Shown here piece after piece: positions 1 through 10,410 of a DNA stretch of 64,000 nt (its first letter is position 1; each line of letters starts with the position of its first letter). Below the pieces are notes generated by a model that made no database searches, had not been told where the DNA came from, and saw nothing but the letters and a program-made list of their open reading frames with translations. Location: the NCBI GenBank assembly GCA_947311845.1, contig CAMZMU010000096.1, forward strand, positions 18,730,500-18,794,499, given 5' to 3'. The DNA comes from Poa pratensis (lineage: Eukaryota > Streptophyta > Magnoliopsida > Poales > Poaceae). The position numbers and the translations under genes were made by a program.

Positions 1-502
1 AAATTTGAAGTAGACTTCAAACAAATACCAATTCCAATTTTGTTATATTCTTTTTTGTTGCTAGCATGGCTCGATGGATGAAGAGCTGGGATTAATTTGT
101 TGACAATGATTGGGATCTCCCTTATCTTCCCAATGTTCAAAGGCGATTGGACTCAAGTGGATAATACAATTCCAATTTCTTTATATTCTTTCTCCTTGTT
201 GCTACCTCAGTTAAAGTTCAACTTGGTATACATAAGGTTAAATTTGAACTAGACTTCAAAAAATACCAATTCCAATTTTGTTATATTCTTTATTGTTGTT
301 AGCATGGCGTGATGGATGAAGAGTTGGAATTAATTTGTGACAGCTTTCGTTCCTACTTTTGATGAAAGAAAGGTCAGTTGATGCCGACAAGTCGACTAAA
401 CTTGGTTTTCACAACTGTCACCTATCTTTAAGCACCTTCTAGGCCGCTTCCGGAATCTCACTTATCTTCCCAATGTTCAAAGGCGATTGGACTCGTGTGG
501 AT
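1..502. repeat. Degenerate direct repeat upstream of Copia remnant
   Basis: The segment 1-162 is repeated at 241-502 with high similarity: both begin AAATTTGAA, pass through CCAATTCCAATTTTGTTATA and end with CCCAATGTTCAAAGGCGATT. The second copy carries about 100 extra bases (roughly 342-453). A third, shorter degenerate copy of the CAATTCCAATTT part lies near 166-205. No coding sequence is recognisable. It probably belongs to the decayed LTR-retrotransposon region that continues downstream, but I cannot name a family. Confidence 0.55.
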
Positions 503-535
503 TTATAATCTCAAAAGGTAGGGTGATAAAGCATG

Positions 536-1745
536 ATGGACTTGTGTTTTAGGGTCATGTACAAGAGCAGAGAACGGACTTCGACGAAGTGTTTGTTCCA
601 TTTGCTCGATGGAATCAATGAGGTTGTTAATTGCTCTCTTAGTTCAGGATGTGTCAAAATTACATCATATGAATGTGAAGACGGTGTTTATCAAGGAAAG
701 CTAGAATAAGTCTATCTGAAACAGACACCTTGCTAAATTGAGGAATGGGTCGAGCACAAACTGTTGAACTTGAAGAATCCTTTATGGTCGACAACGTGCG
801 CCTCGTGCATGGAATATGGAGCTTGACCGAACATTAATATCACTTGGTTTCGAAAGAAGTCCACTCGAGCATACTGTCTACAAGCAAGGTAAAGGTAAGA
901 ATCATCTTGCAAATCAATCTACAAATGAAGGAACTTTTTAAGACGAGTGATTTGGGGTTTCTTAGCTATTATCTTGGCATAGAGGTACACAAAAATTAGT
1001 AGATATCACACTGCGTAATGAGGCTAATGCAAAGTTTTCTTTGTGGCATGGAAGATCGCAATCTGTTTGGGTTCCCTATGGAGCCTCGTTTTAAGTTGAT
1101 CAAGAACTAAAGCGCCAGGAGTTGATGCAACATAATATGAGCATTGTCGCTAGTCTAAGGCATCTCATGAAGACTAAAGCTGACCTAGTACATTATATTG
1201 GTATTGGGAGCCGCTACATGGAGGCGCCCACAAATAAGAAGATGAGTGCAGTAAACTTCAGGTGTGTGTATTCAAGGAATGAAGCAGGACGAGACAAATT
1301 CATAGCTATAGTGGTAGGGATATGGCAAGTGAAGTTGATAACCTAAAAAGTATGTCTGAGTCAACATATTTCTTTGCGGAAAACGTAGTGAGCTGGTTAT
1401 CCTAAAAGCAGAAGGTCGCGGCGTTGTCATCCTGTGAGGCCAAGTGTATTGTAGCAGCGACATCATCATGTGAAGAAATTTTCTAGAGAGACTCCTTGTT
1501 GGTAATCTTGTGAGTCAAGACTCAAGAGCCAAGAAGTTCCTTGCTTAACATTGACAACAAATCTACTAGTATATCTCTGTGTAAGTATCTAGCGCATCAT
1601 GATTTTTTTAGATAAAAGGGTCACCCCCGATTTCATTAATGAAACATTTTTGCTACAAGTTCTAGAGCATCATGATAGGAGCAGGTACATTGATGCGAGA
1701 TATCACTACACTAGAAAATCACAAAGCTCGCTCACTTGTAACCGC
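536..1745 (+). pseudogene. Copia retrotransposon RT-RNase H remnant
   Basis: Broken translation in changing frames matches the C-terminal half of Ty1/Copia pol. Visible pieces in order are DFDEVFVPFAR near 570, HHMNVKTVF near 665, RAWNMELDRTLISLGFE near 810, SDLGFLSYYLGIEV near 945, SRYMEAPTNKKMSAV near 1215, STYFFAENVVSWL near 1360, ALSSCEAKC near 1420 and HHDRSRYIDARYHYTR near 1670. These follow the usual RT to RNase H order. Stops and frameshifts break every segment, the catalytic YVDD box is not recognisable, and no LTR was found nearby, so this is an old dead fragment. The last piece is split by a small LINE-type insertion at 1604-1660. Confidence 0.8.
1604..1660 (-). mobile_element. 57-bp 5'-truncated LINE 3' end with 16-bp TSD
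   Basis: On the minus strand this insertion reads as a short tail containing TTAATGAAATCGGGGGTGACC and ending in a short A run. It is flanked by TCTAGCGCATCATGAT (1588-1603) and TCTAGAGCATCATGAT (1661-1676), 15 of 16 identical. The A tail plus long target-site duplication is the signature of LINE-type target-primed reverse transcription. The same tail motif occurs in the insertion at 7168-7291. It interrupts the Copia remnant, so it is the younger of the two. Confidence 0.8.
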
Positions 1746-2670
1746 GCATCACTCTGATAAGAACCGCCAAACATCCTCCATATGGAGTTCCATGCATTGG
1801 ATAAAGAGGTAGCCATCAACCATCCCTAAAAATGGCCATTAAAGACATCATTCCAGGAACCAACTGCATGTGTATCATCCTTTTCCAAACCATAGGAAGA
1901 TAGGTCATACTAGATGCAGAAAAAAAATGAAAGGAGATTGAAAAAATATGAAAATTAGGTGTCCAAATCCATCGTTGTTTGCCTTGCCATCATCACTATG
2001 ATAAATATAAAAACTAATCGATCTTTGACCCGAATAGACCATGCCCGGTGGACCAACATCCGCGAAGACTGCGCTAAGCTGTAATGGCGCATCACTTTGA
2101 AAACCATCAAAACCGTGTTGAGTCCCGATGTACATTCCACCTCCATGAGTATCATACTTGTCGAAACTATATAGGAAAATGGTCGTAAATGGCGGAAGAA
2201 GGAGATGAAATAGGAACGGAAAAAATGTGACAGGCCAGCAAGTAGCTTGTCATCATGTTAGTATTTTTTTTCTTTTGAGGATTGTCATCATCATAGTGAT
2301 AATTACCAAAGAAGAGTTGTTGCTATATTTTTCGAACTCTTCCTTTGAGAGTTTGGACTATAAAAGTGATGGACTTTTCTTAGATATTAGAACTGTGCTT
2401 TCATTTTGTAGGTACAGATTTGCATAGCACGTGAGCACGTCCGTCATCCATACAGTTATAGACATGTTTTTTCCTTACATTTTCCAAGAACTTTGTGTGT
2501 GCCCAATTGGTGCTGTCCTTTAAATCCAGATGTGACTTATTTTTTCCGGTCACTTTGTCAGAAAATATAATGTACATTCACATAAGGAAAGTATGCTACA
2601 TTATATATGTCCATGCAGCTGCATGAATGTCCATGCAGCGGCATGAAACTCTTGCTAAACGGTTTGATAG
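1746..2670. other. Intergenic, no supported feature
   Basis: AT-rich sequence with only short unconvincing reading frames on both strands. Near 2610-2645 a short direct repeat of GTCCATGCAGC(T/G)GCATGAA is visible. I see no gene, RNA or defined transposon end here. Confidence 0.5.
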
Positions 2671-2797
2671 TACTCCCTCCGTTCTAAATTAGATGACTTG
2701 CATTTGTCCAAATATAGATGTATCTATACTTATAACATGTCTAGATACATACACATGTGGACAAATGCAAGTCATCTAATTTGGAATAGAGGGAGTA
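2671..2797. mobile_element. Stowaway (Tc1/Mariner) MITE
   Basis: The element begins CTCCCTCCGTTC and ends with the inverse complement GAATAGAGGGAG, flanked on both sides by the dinucleotide TA. The two arms pair over about 37 bases with three mismatches, so most of the 127 bp folds into one hairpin. The CTCCCTCC terminus and TA target duplication are diagnostic of the grass Stowaway superfamily. It has no coding capacity. Confidence 0.92.
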
Positions 2798-3005
2798 GCT
2801 AGCAGTGGCGAACTAGCAACACACTAGCCAGTCATGCAACTGCGAAGCCATGCACCTGCTATATAATTCAGGGCACGGCTTCAGTTGAAAAGGAAAAAAA
2901 AAGATATCTAGCCAGAGAACATTTATATGGTTTACTAGTCTCCGCATCAGAGATGACCTTATTCTAGGTTACAGTAGTCATCTCGTGCGCGCGCCACGTA
3001 GGCAG

Positions 3006-3165
3006 TACTACGTATTACACTCTGTTCCTAACAGGCGACGATCCGAAGGCCGAGGTTCGTGCGCGCGAACTCGACGAGGCCGTCGTACTACGTATTACAC
3101 TCTGTTCCTAACAGGCGACGATCCGAAGGCCGAGGTTCGTGCGCGCGAACTCGACGAGGCCGTCG
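3006..3165. repeat. Perfect 80-bp tandem duplication
   Basis: Positions 3006-3085 and 3086-3165 are identical 80-bp units in head-to-tail order. The right-hand unit contains the stop codon and the last 19 or so codons of the adjacent minus-strand EF-hand gene; the left-hand unit lies just downstream of that stop. The duplication therefore copied the gene's 3' end into its own 3' flank without changing the encoded protein. Confidence 0.95.
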
Positions 3166-3428
3166 ATCTCGCTGTCGTCGATGTACCCGTCGCCGTCGGC
3201 GTCGGCGATGGAAAGGCCGCGCCTGGCCCGTCGCCCCGTGAACCACACCCGCAGCGCCCGCAGCGCGCGCCGCAGCTCGTCGCGGCTGATGCGGCCGTCC
3301 CCGTCCGCGTCGAACTGCCGGAGCCACTCCTTGAACTCCGCCGCCGTCATGGCGCCGTCGTCGTCGTTGCTGAGGCACCGCATCTTGGTCCTCTTGGAGG
3401 GCACCAGGAAGCACAGGAATGCCGACAT
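3108..3428 (-). CDS. Small EF-hand calcium-binding protein
   Basis: Encodes 106 residues with two canonical EF-hand loops: residues 40-51 (D-A-D-G-D-G-R-I-S-R-D-E) and 76-87 (D-A-D-G-D-G-Y-I-D-D-S-E). A third loop at 20-31 has Ser instead of Asp at position 1 but keeps D-D-D-G and the terminal Glu. The loops bind Ca2+; proteins of this kind act as calcium sensors or buffers. There is no signal peptide and no intron. The chosen Met gives a length normal for short grass calmodulin-like proteins, and an internal Met at residue 16 is an alternative start. Codon use is very GC-rich, as for many grass single-exon genes. The 3' end lies inside an 80-bp tandem duplication. A second EF-hand gene lies 1.4 kb away on the same strand, but the two are not close relatives. 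The exact subfamily is not assigned. Confidence 0.8.
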   Translation of the reverse strand: MSAFLCFLVPSKRTKMRCLSNDDDGAMTAAEFKEWLRQFDADGDGRISRDELRRALRALRVWFTGRRARRGLSIADADGDGYIDDSEIDGLVEFARTNLGLRIVAC

Positions 3429-4824
3429 TGCACCGAACTACAAGTGTGACAGACGACTAACGTCGTGTGCCTAGCTAGTAGTCGCTTTGGCAGGTTAGCC
3501 GTTATGTGTCCAGAGTGGATGAAAACCTCCTACCTTGGTTGCTCTTTTATATGCACGGCGAAGCTCCAAGAATGCGTGAAATGAGTACACATGGATCGAT
3601 ATGCCGAGATATATGCATCCTTATCTAATGTCAGAACCCTGTAGTCCGTGCTAATTCGGGATTTCAGACACATATAGTGTACAGTTACATTAGCCCATTG
3701 CTACATTGACAGCTGAGCTAGCATTCGACTAGCTCTGAACATATCGTTGCATGGCACTGGATCCGGCCGGGCAGATAACCATCACGAATTATATACCAAA
3801 TCAGCTGGAATAAGATTTCTAGATCATCATAGTTGATCCTAGCTTTGAACGAATCAAAGAATCTGCTGCACGTGGACTGAGCAGGCAATGCAATGGCTAC
3901 GGGTGCGTCTGAGTAGGCAACACGGATAGATCAGAATCGTGCAAAGCTAGACAAATAATGCCGGCACATAATATGCGAATCTGCAAGGTGACGCTGCGCA
4001 CACAAAAATCTGACCTGATAACCACACAAAAAGATGGAACTGGATTCCAGCCTGCAGGCTGCAGATATCATTACGTGTCGAATATTCTGCAGTGATATAT
4101 GTGCTTAATACACTAACCAAGGACTTTTTCGCAAAAAAAAAAAAAACACTAACCAAGGACTTTCGTGTGAAATTGTGTAGGATTCCAGTTCTTAGAAATC
4201 TTACAACTTCTCTTTGGATCAAAGAAAATGGTGTTGCCAATTTTCTCATAGATTGTTTCCTATGCCTCAGTTCAAAAGGAACTTCAACATCCACTAGAAC
4301 TTGTATTTATACTCATTTCTGGAGGATCGATGCATTCTTTTATGTTTTTGCCACGTTCAACCCAAACGACTATTCTTACCGGTGTGGTGTACTACAATCA
4401 TTTTTGCAGTGCGCCCCGAAGACACACCCTAATTTTACCAGTTTGCCAACCGTTCTGTGGTCTCTAGGCCATCGAAAAATATGTTCAGTCTTAAACTTAG
4501 CTAGCTGGCTTCACACCCACTATATAAATTTTATCCATGCGAACCGTAATGGTAGCTTGCAAATATCTCTAATTTGTTTTTCGTTCCATATCCTGGTTTC
4601 GTCAGGCATCAGCGCTAGTAATTCGATTTCATGCGCTGGTTAAGATGGAAGACTTGGAAGTGTTTTACTATTTCGTCCATATCCAAGTTCCAGTTTTGTT
4701 ACAGGCAAATGTAGAAATAGAGGTAAGCATCTCATAAGCGCTAAAGGAGCATCTGTTTCAGGCTGCTAGATTATTGACCTGAGTACATAAGTAAGCACGA
4801 TCACAACTTTTAGCATCAGGGTGC
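3429..4824. other. Intergenic between the two EF-hand genes
   Basis: AT-rich non-coding sequence; presumed promoter of the 3108-3428 gene at its left side and 3' flank of the 4825-5376 gene at its right side. The long open frame at 4092-4643 on the plus strand has no recognisable family. The only defined feature is the poly(A) insertion footprint at 4111-4163. Confidence 0.5.
4111..4163 (+). mobile_element. 19-bp poly(A) retroposition footprint with 17-bp TSD
   Basis: The 17-mer CACTAACCAAGGACTTT occurs perfectly at 4111-4127 and 4147-4163. Between the copies lies only TTCGC followed by 14 A residues (4128-4146). This is what an almost completely 5'-truncated LINE-type insertion looks like: target-site duplication plus a few 3'-end bases and the A tail. 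A simple 36-bp tandem duplication with later A-run growth is the alternative. Confidence 0.65.
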
Positions 4825-5376
4825 TCAGGCCTTCTTCCTTGGGCGAGTCATCATGGCCATGAAATCATCCATGTCCACGAACCCATCATGGTTCCTGTCG
4901 ATCTCTTTCACCATCTTCCGGCAATCCTCGAGGCTGCACCTCTCCCCCAGCTTGAGCAGCACGTCCATCACCTCCTCCGCGGTGATCCTGCCATCCCTGT
5001 CCCTGTCGAACACGAAGAAGGCCCGGCGTATGTCTCCCAGCTGTACTCCGTTTCTGTGGACCTCCATGAACTCCTCCAGGTCCATGTACCCGTCCTTGTT
5101 GTTGTCAGCGGCACAGATCATCTGCCTCGCCTCGCCCACCGCGTCAGCTTTCTCGAACCTCTGCAGGAGCGCCTGGAGATCGCCCCTCGATACCCGGCCG
5201 GGCTGACCGGCGATCTTGTTGAACACTTTCCTCATCTCCTCGTCCTCAAGCTTGTACATCGACAGGTCGGAGGGCTGCCGGTCCTTGGAGGACAGCAGCC
5301 TTCCAGCTGGCCGGTCAGGCTTAAACCGGAGCTTCGCTAGATTATATTTGAAGGTCAGAATGCTCAGGTGCGACAT
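4825..5376 (-). CDS. Calmodulin-like protein (CML), four EF-hand type
   Basis: Encodes 183 residues. Three canonical EF-hand loops are visible at residues 91-102 (D-N-N-K-D-G-Y-M-D-L-E-E), 124-135 (D-R-D-R-D-G-R-I-T-A-E-E) and 160-171 (D-R-N-H-D-G-F-V-D-M-D-D); the last ends in Asp instead of the usual Glu. A first EF hand near residues 50-70 has lost its acidic ligands. An N-terminal extension of about 40 residues rich in basic residues precedes the first hand, as in several plant CMLs. The C-terminus ends in a basic tail. The role is Ca2+ sensing and relay to target proteins in the cytosol or nucleus. There is no intron. An internal Met at residue 40 is a possible alternative start. Which CML member this is cannot be settled from the sequence alone. 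Confidence 0.88.
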   Translation of the reverse strand: MSHLSILTFKYNLAKLRFKPDRPAGRLLSSKDRQPSDLSMYKLEDEEMRKVFNKIAGQPGRVSRGDLQALLQRFEKADAVGEARQMICAADNNKDGYMDLEEFMEVHRNGVQLGDIRRAFFVFDRDRDGRITAEEVMDVLLKLGERCSLEDCRKMVKEIDRNHDGFVDMDDFMAMMTRPRKKA

Positions 5377-8083
5377 TTTGCAACTGATATGCTACAGCTA
5401 GCCTGAGATGATCTCCTCCGGCAGCTTCTGCCTTTCAAGAAGGTTTTATAGGTGCTTTGTGCCGAATAGAGTTAAAGTGGGAAGAGTACAAATGCCTGAC
5501 AGGTGCAGAAAGTTACAGAAGTTGAGATTCTTCTAAAGCTTGCACCGAAAGCAATCTCAAACCAGAAAAGAGGGCAAGCGATGGACCATGCCAACATTCA
5601 AAGAAAGAATCTGATCTCTAGCTGCTCGGGACAATCCAAGCCCAAAACGTTGTTTCAAAACTGGTCCAATTGATCTCTTAAATTTATTCATCCCTTCTTT
5701 GTGAATTGTGATCATACATCTGTACGTGATGAACAAAAAAGTCCAATATAACTACGAAGATAAGTTTACAATGCTTAAAGAATGACATCCTGTCCTGTAC
5801 CGTGCCTGAAATAGAGATCGCGTAGTGAAAAAAATCACATGTTCATCGACGGTTGTAAACGCGATCTTTCCAGCACCAGTTAATAAAATTACCGCTGCTA
5901 AACAGAAAGCGCCATCAAATTATGGTGGTCTCCCATTGTCTAACTCATCCAAATTTTCGGCCCCCTCCCTATATGTAATTTTCCGAACGTAGCCTACAAA
6001 ACAAATAAGATGCCCGTCCGACAGACACAATAAATAAGTCAGCACATAAATTTCTGCCAAAAGGAATGTGGGGCAAATACAGTAAGAAAAGAACACCATG
6101 ATATGGACAAAATGCCAATATCTCCTTTCTTGTAGGAAAATAAGTTAACGGCACAAGCTCTACTGGAAATCTGATTAGCGCAAGCTGCTTACAGTTCCAT
6201 AACAAACAAAGCTTACACAATTTGCCATCAGCTAATCATCATGGAATCCATTCATCCATTGGCAAAAAGGGCAATCATGTGAAACACCTACAGATCTTAC
6301 AAAAATCTCATCACGGTTTTATTTATCAAGTCGGGATATTTGCGTTATAGCTTTTGGTTTTTATTTGTTAATAGCATGGACTCAACCACTGTGAACAAAG
6401 GGATCCTTTCAGGTCGAAGTCCACATCTGCGATAATTTGCAGGGACTCAACCACAGAAAACTGTTGAGTTCTGTGTGAGTGGGTAAGACTACTGGCTTAG
6501 GTTTGGAGGAGCAGGGACTCAAATCCAGATGCAGATTTCCTTCTAATCATTTTCTTATCAAAGTTCCAGTTACTCGAAATTCACACTTCCCCGGTTTAAT
6601 ATTTGTTACATTTCCTTTCTGGCTATTTCTTGGTTCTTGGGGGCAAGTTCTTGAAAATTATACATCCAGTGATCGCCAGAAGATATATGGGTAGTCATAA
6701 AAAACTAATCATCGCTTCAAAAATAAAAAACTAATCAAAAAAATAACGACTTAGAAATTCTTCAGTAATCGAGAGAGAAAAAAGATCTTGGCTACATGAT
6801 TGATCAAGGGAAGAAAAGAAAACCTAGAGCACGTATTTTACTGGACCACATTATAAGGTTATAACATTTGCGCATGGATCCAATATAGTTGCAGCAATTA
6901 CATTTTATGACAGATACAATTATATTCAGTAAGGGTTAATTAAACATAGATAGTATTACAGTTTTATGACAAAGACGAAAGTTTTCACCAGCATGAGAGA
7001 TCTATAACAAATATACGATGTATTTTGATTTTTGTTCAAAAATTGCGCGAGAAATTTTGTTAGTCCACATACAAGAGAGAGGAAGAGTAGAGAAGATTTT
7101 GTGCAACTAGTTGCCCATGCGCACTACGGTGAACTCGTTCTACGCTATTGTTTCCAGTGGCGTAACTTTTTTTTATCAAAGGGGATTCACCCCCAACTTC
7201 ATTAACAAAGCATCAGTCTACAAGGTCTTTTACAGTAACCAGTTTTCGGAATCCACTCTTAACACAAGCGGTTGCTAAGAAAGGATTCCAGGTTTCCAGT
7301 GGCGTAACTGAGAGGATGCACCTTGTAGATTGGAAAGGAAAACAAAATCTGCCGGCTATCTGTTACTGACCATAATGTCCAGACTTCTTTTGTTGGAAAG
7401 TGTGATCGATGTTTGTCATTTTCATGATTTCTTGCAGATTTCGCAATTTACTTGGAAGTTGTAGAACACATGTCTGTGATTGTTCTTTTGTTGGAAGATT
7501 GTTTTATCATTGGTATATGTGAAATGGCCACATCACATGGTTAATTTTAAATAAGATGGTTTAGCAATCTATCTATTCCTGAATAAATACGAAGAACAGA
7601 AGAGACTGATGCATTGGATTTTAGGTTAACAGAAATCAGTTGACTTGTTATTCATCAAAACGCCAAGAGCTATATAATTGTGGCATTGTACGTATACGGT
7701 ATACCTCATGAGATGTCATCAATATTACTCCTACTACATTTAGCTACCGGAGGAATATTGTTTATTATGCACCGTTTACTGGAGTATCAGAAGTTTTCTC
7801 ATAAACCCCTAATTGACTCTACAACACCACAAATCTATTGACTTAACTATAATTACCCAAGTTATATAAGATAGGGTAAGAAGGCATTTTATAACCAAAG
7901 GCACATCCACCAGTAAAGACCTTTACTACCGGTCAAGACACCTAGTCACAAATCGCAAGCCTTAGCTCAAGCTAAATCCTTCCAACATTATGATACAACT
8001 TCCTTGCTACCTCTCCTTATTTTCGCACATGTAATATATTGCTAACAATAAGAATTCACGGACTGGAGACCAAGAAATCTCAC
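5377..8083. other. Intergenic / missing 3' exon region
   Basis: About 2.7 kb of AT-rich sequence with no convincing gene. It should hold the promoter of the CML gene at its left and, if the 8084-8748 gene is intact, its last coding exon somewhere before the next gene; I could not find that exon. A near-perfect inverted pair GATCGCGT / ACGCGATC lies at about 5816-5864. The only transposon I can define is the small LINE insertion at 7168-7291. Confidence 0.5.
7168..7291 (-). mobile_element. 124-bp 5'-truncated LINE 3' end with perfect 18-bp TSD
   Basis: The 18-mer GTTTCCAGTGGCGTAACT occurs perfectly at 7150-7167 and 7292-7309. The insert between starts (plus strand) with a T run, so it is a minus-strand poly(A) insertion. 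Its 3' tail contains GTTAATGAAGTTGGGGGTGA followed by ATCCCCTTTGAT and the A run, clearly related to the tail of the insertion at 1604-1660. No coding remains. This is a textbook target-primed reverse transcription product. Confidence 0.9.
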
Positions 8084-8748
8084 CAATGCCAGAACACGGC
8101 ACGCAGGTGCAGATGGTCTCCTTCCCCTTCTTCCTGAAGTAGGTGACGAGCCCCGTCCCCTGGCAGCTCCGGCACTTGCCCGTCCACTCGTACGAAACAG
8201 TTCTGCACTCCTGCAAGCGAAAGCAGGCATCTCAAAATTGGCACCAAATCCAATCTCAAATCACCAATAACAACAAAAAACACCGCGACATGGGCACCCA
8301 CATCGACCATGACGTCGCAGCTGAGGCGGCGGTCGAGCTCCTCCCGCGACATGGGCTCGGTGCCCGGAATGGTCAAGGGTATCGGGAGCGCATCCACGTC
8401 GTCGACCAGGTAGCTCTCCTTGTCCCTGGACCAGCGCTCCCACCACCTCCTTTTGCGCTCCCCCTTCTTCTCCTCCTCGGCGCCGTCCTTGGCCCTGACG
8501 CGCACGCCCGGGTCGCGCGCCGCGACGCGCCCGCCGGAGGTGGAGGTGGAGGGGTCGGAGTCGGCCGGGCGGCGCGGGCGGAACCAGTCCTGCGGGGAGG
8601 CGGCGCCGGTGGTGTTGGCGGCCGCGGGCGGGGGCGGGCGCCGGTGGCGGCGGGGGAGGGGGACGGAGGGGTTGCTGGGGCGCAGGGAGAGGAGCGGGGT
8701 CGGGTTCGGGGGATTCATGCGCGCGGGGATGGGGTTTGGAGGGGTCAT
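8084..8748 (-). CDS. DnaJ-type zinc-finger protein (probably plastid), 3' end not found
   Basis: Two exons are supported: 8302-8748 and 8210-8084, joined in phase 0 across an intron with donor GAT|GTGGGT and acceptor TTGCAG|GAG. A better-looking donor four bases on would break the frame. Exon 1 encodes a Pro/Arg/Ser-rich N-terminus of about 90 residues, consistent with a chloroplast transit peptide, then a Lys/Arg/Trp-rich stretch. Exon 2 carries a pair of DnaJ-like zinc motifs, CRSCQGTG and CVPCSGIG, as in small plant DnaJ-zinc-finger (BSD2/LQY1-like) proteins that assist protein folding in plastids. At 8083 a consensus donor (G|GTGAGA) follows the second motif, so a short final exon must lie at lower coordinates. 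I did not find it. The start at 8748 is the first Met of the Pro-rich frame; the frame is open further upstream, so the start is uncertain. Confidence 0.6.
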
Positions 8749-9019
8749 ATTTGTAGGGATGGGGTCTGCGTCTGGGGAGAGGAGCTCATCGCCGGCGAAG
8801 TGAAGCGGTGGTGGCGATGCCGATGAGCGTGAGGAAGGAGTGGGATAGACGGAGACGACAGACGAGACGGGAGAGATATCTTGGTTCGGGCAACGGGCTG
8901 GCTCGCGGACAACCTCGGAACGACCCGGGCTTTGCACGGCCTGCAATCGAACCGTTTCTGAGTTCGGGTTGAATGCGTGGCCATGTTCCAAGCCTGACAC
9001 GGTGACACCGTGTTTCGCC

Positions 9020-9554
9020 CAACGAAAAAAATAGCACGTTATTTCCCGGTTAATAGCACGATATAGCGTATTTGGAGAGGCTACGCTATATTTAGCCTAA
9101 AGTTGACGCTATGACGCTATTTTCGTCTTATACGCTCGAAACCACACTAAACGTGGTAACGTTATAGCTACGCTAACAAAAAGTCTGAAAATGACGTTAG
9201 GTGATGATGATGGCGGGCAATCTGGTGGTTCTTCTAGTTATTCTGAAGATGATGTCAATGATTCCGATTAAAGTTTAAAATATTTATCTTTTAGTTTATT
9301 ACTTTTTCATGGTTTTAAGCCTCATATTTGTATTCGTGCCATGGATTTGGCCTTGACATTTGAATATGGTTACCTGGTTATGCATGTATTGTTTCTGGAA
9401 AAAAATTAGTGCTGAAATCCTTAATATTTGGGCTATTTCTTACAACTTTTTCATCACGCTATTTTATATGTAACTTCGCTATATCACGCTATATCTTGTA
9501 TAGCTTCTGGAGGAGGGCCACGCTATTTTTGATAGCACGCTATTTTTTTCCTTG
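9020..9554. mobile_element. hAT-type DNA transposon derivative
   Basis: A 535-bp element flanked by perfect 8-bp duplications GTTTCGCC (9012-9019 and 9555-9562). Its ends are CAACGAAAAAAATAGC and, on the opposite strand, CAAGGAAAAAAATAGC, 15 of 16 identical. Eight-base duplications and short CA-starting inverted repeats define the hAT superfamily. Subterminal regions are dense in AGCGT/ACGCTA and GCTATA motifs, typical transposase-binding repeats. A short open stretch near 9200-9270 encodes DDGGQSGGSSSYSEDD before a stop, resembling the acidic C-terminal end of a hAT transposase, so this looks like an internally deleted copy of an autonomous element. Confidence 0.88.
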
Positions 9555-9939
9555 GTTTCGCCTCTCAAGTTCCATCTGATTAAAAGCTTAAGTACAATAC
9601 AAGCAAAGAACATAGTAATTTTTTTTGTAAAGAATAGAGTGGCGACTCACTAGGAAAAGGCCGACAACTGGAGGCTTGTCATGCGCTCATGTCTCACCAA
9701 GTGTCAGCTTCTCTTTCCCCGTATGGCCAATCTCCAATGTTATCCTTGTGATGATCACCACATGACGCAATGAGGAGTAAGGTAAGATGAAGACAGAGAG
9801 GGACACGAAGGCACAAGAGCGCAAGAGTACAATTTTTCACTTTTATTTTTCAAAACGGAAGATTTAAAACGATAGACCGTTCGTCCAAATTACGAAACAT
9901 TTTCAGAGCTTCTCGCATCGAGATTTTCAAAACTAAATC

Positions 9940-10400
9940 GCATATAAACTTCTTTTTGTACTTTCAAAACTAATATGCTTGTATTTTGTACCTTTATACT
10001 TCGAGAGTTTTATACTTCGTGACTTTTCATACTTCAAGAATTTTTTAATCAGCTTTCAGTATTTTTTGTACTTTGGGTATCAGTATTTTCGTACTTCGGG
10101 GTTTTAGACTTTACGATTTTTGTATTTCATGATTTTTTTGTTTGTGTACTTCTTGTTTTTTTGTACTTCGGGTTTCATTATGTTTGTACTTCGGCTTTCA
10201 GCATATTTGTTTTGTTTTTTGTACTTTCTAAATTTTCACTAATTTTTGTACTTCGTGATTTTTGTAGTTCGATTTTTAGTGTTTTTGTACTTCATGTTTA
10301 AGTATTTTTGTACTTCGGGTCTCGGTGTATTTGTAATTTGGGATTTTTTGTAATCTGAGATTTTTGTACTTCAGATTCTTTTTACTTCGAGTTTCAGTAT
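9940..10400. repeat. Degenerate minisatellite, core TTTTTGTACTTCGGG
   Basis: About 20 imperfect copies of a 20-25 base unit built around TTTGTACTTCG(G/T)GTTTCAGTATT occur head to tail. Unit length and sequence both drift, which suggests an old array. Nothing in it is coding. Confidence 0.8.
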
Positions 10401-10410
10401 TTGTGTTGGG

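Noticed and set aside
4092..4643. 183-codon plus-strand ORF between the EF-hand genes
   Set aside because: It begins inside the duplicated target around an A run and matches no family; composition is non-coding.
8749..9000. Upstream extension of the zinc-finger ORF to 9000
   Set aside because: The added residues lack transit-peptide character and the frame there is probably open by chance in GC-rich promoter DNA.
9940..10400. CRISPR-like or satellite array
   Set aside because: Units are degenerate, contiguous and vary in length; this is a decayed minisatellite in a plant genome.
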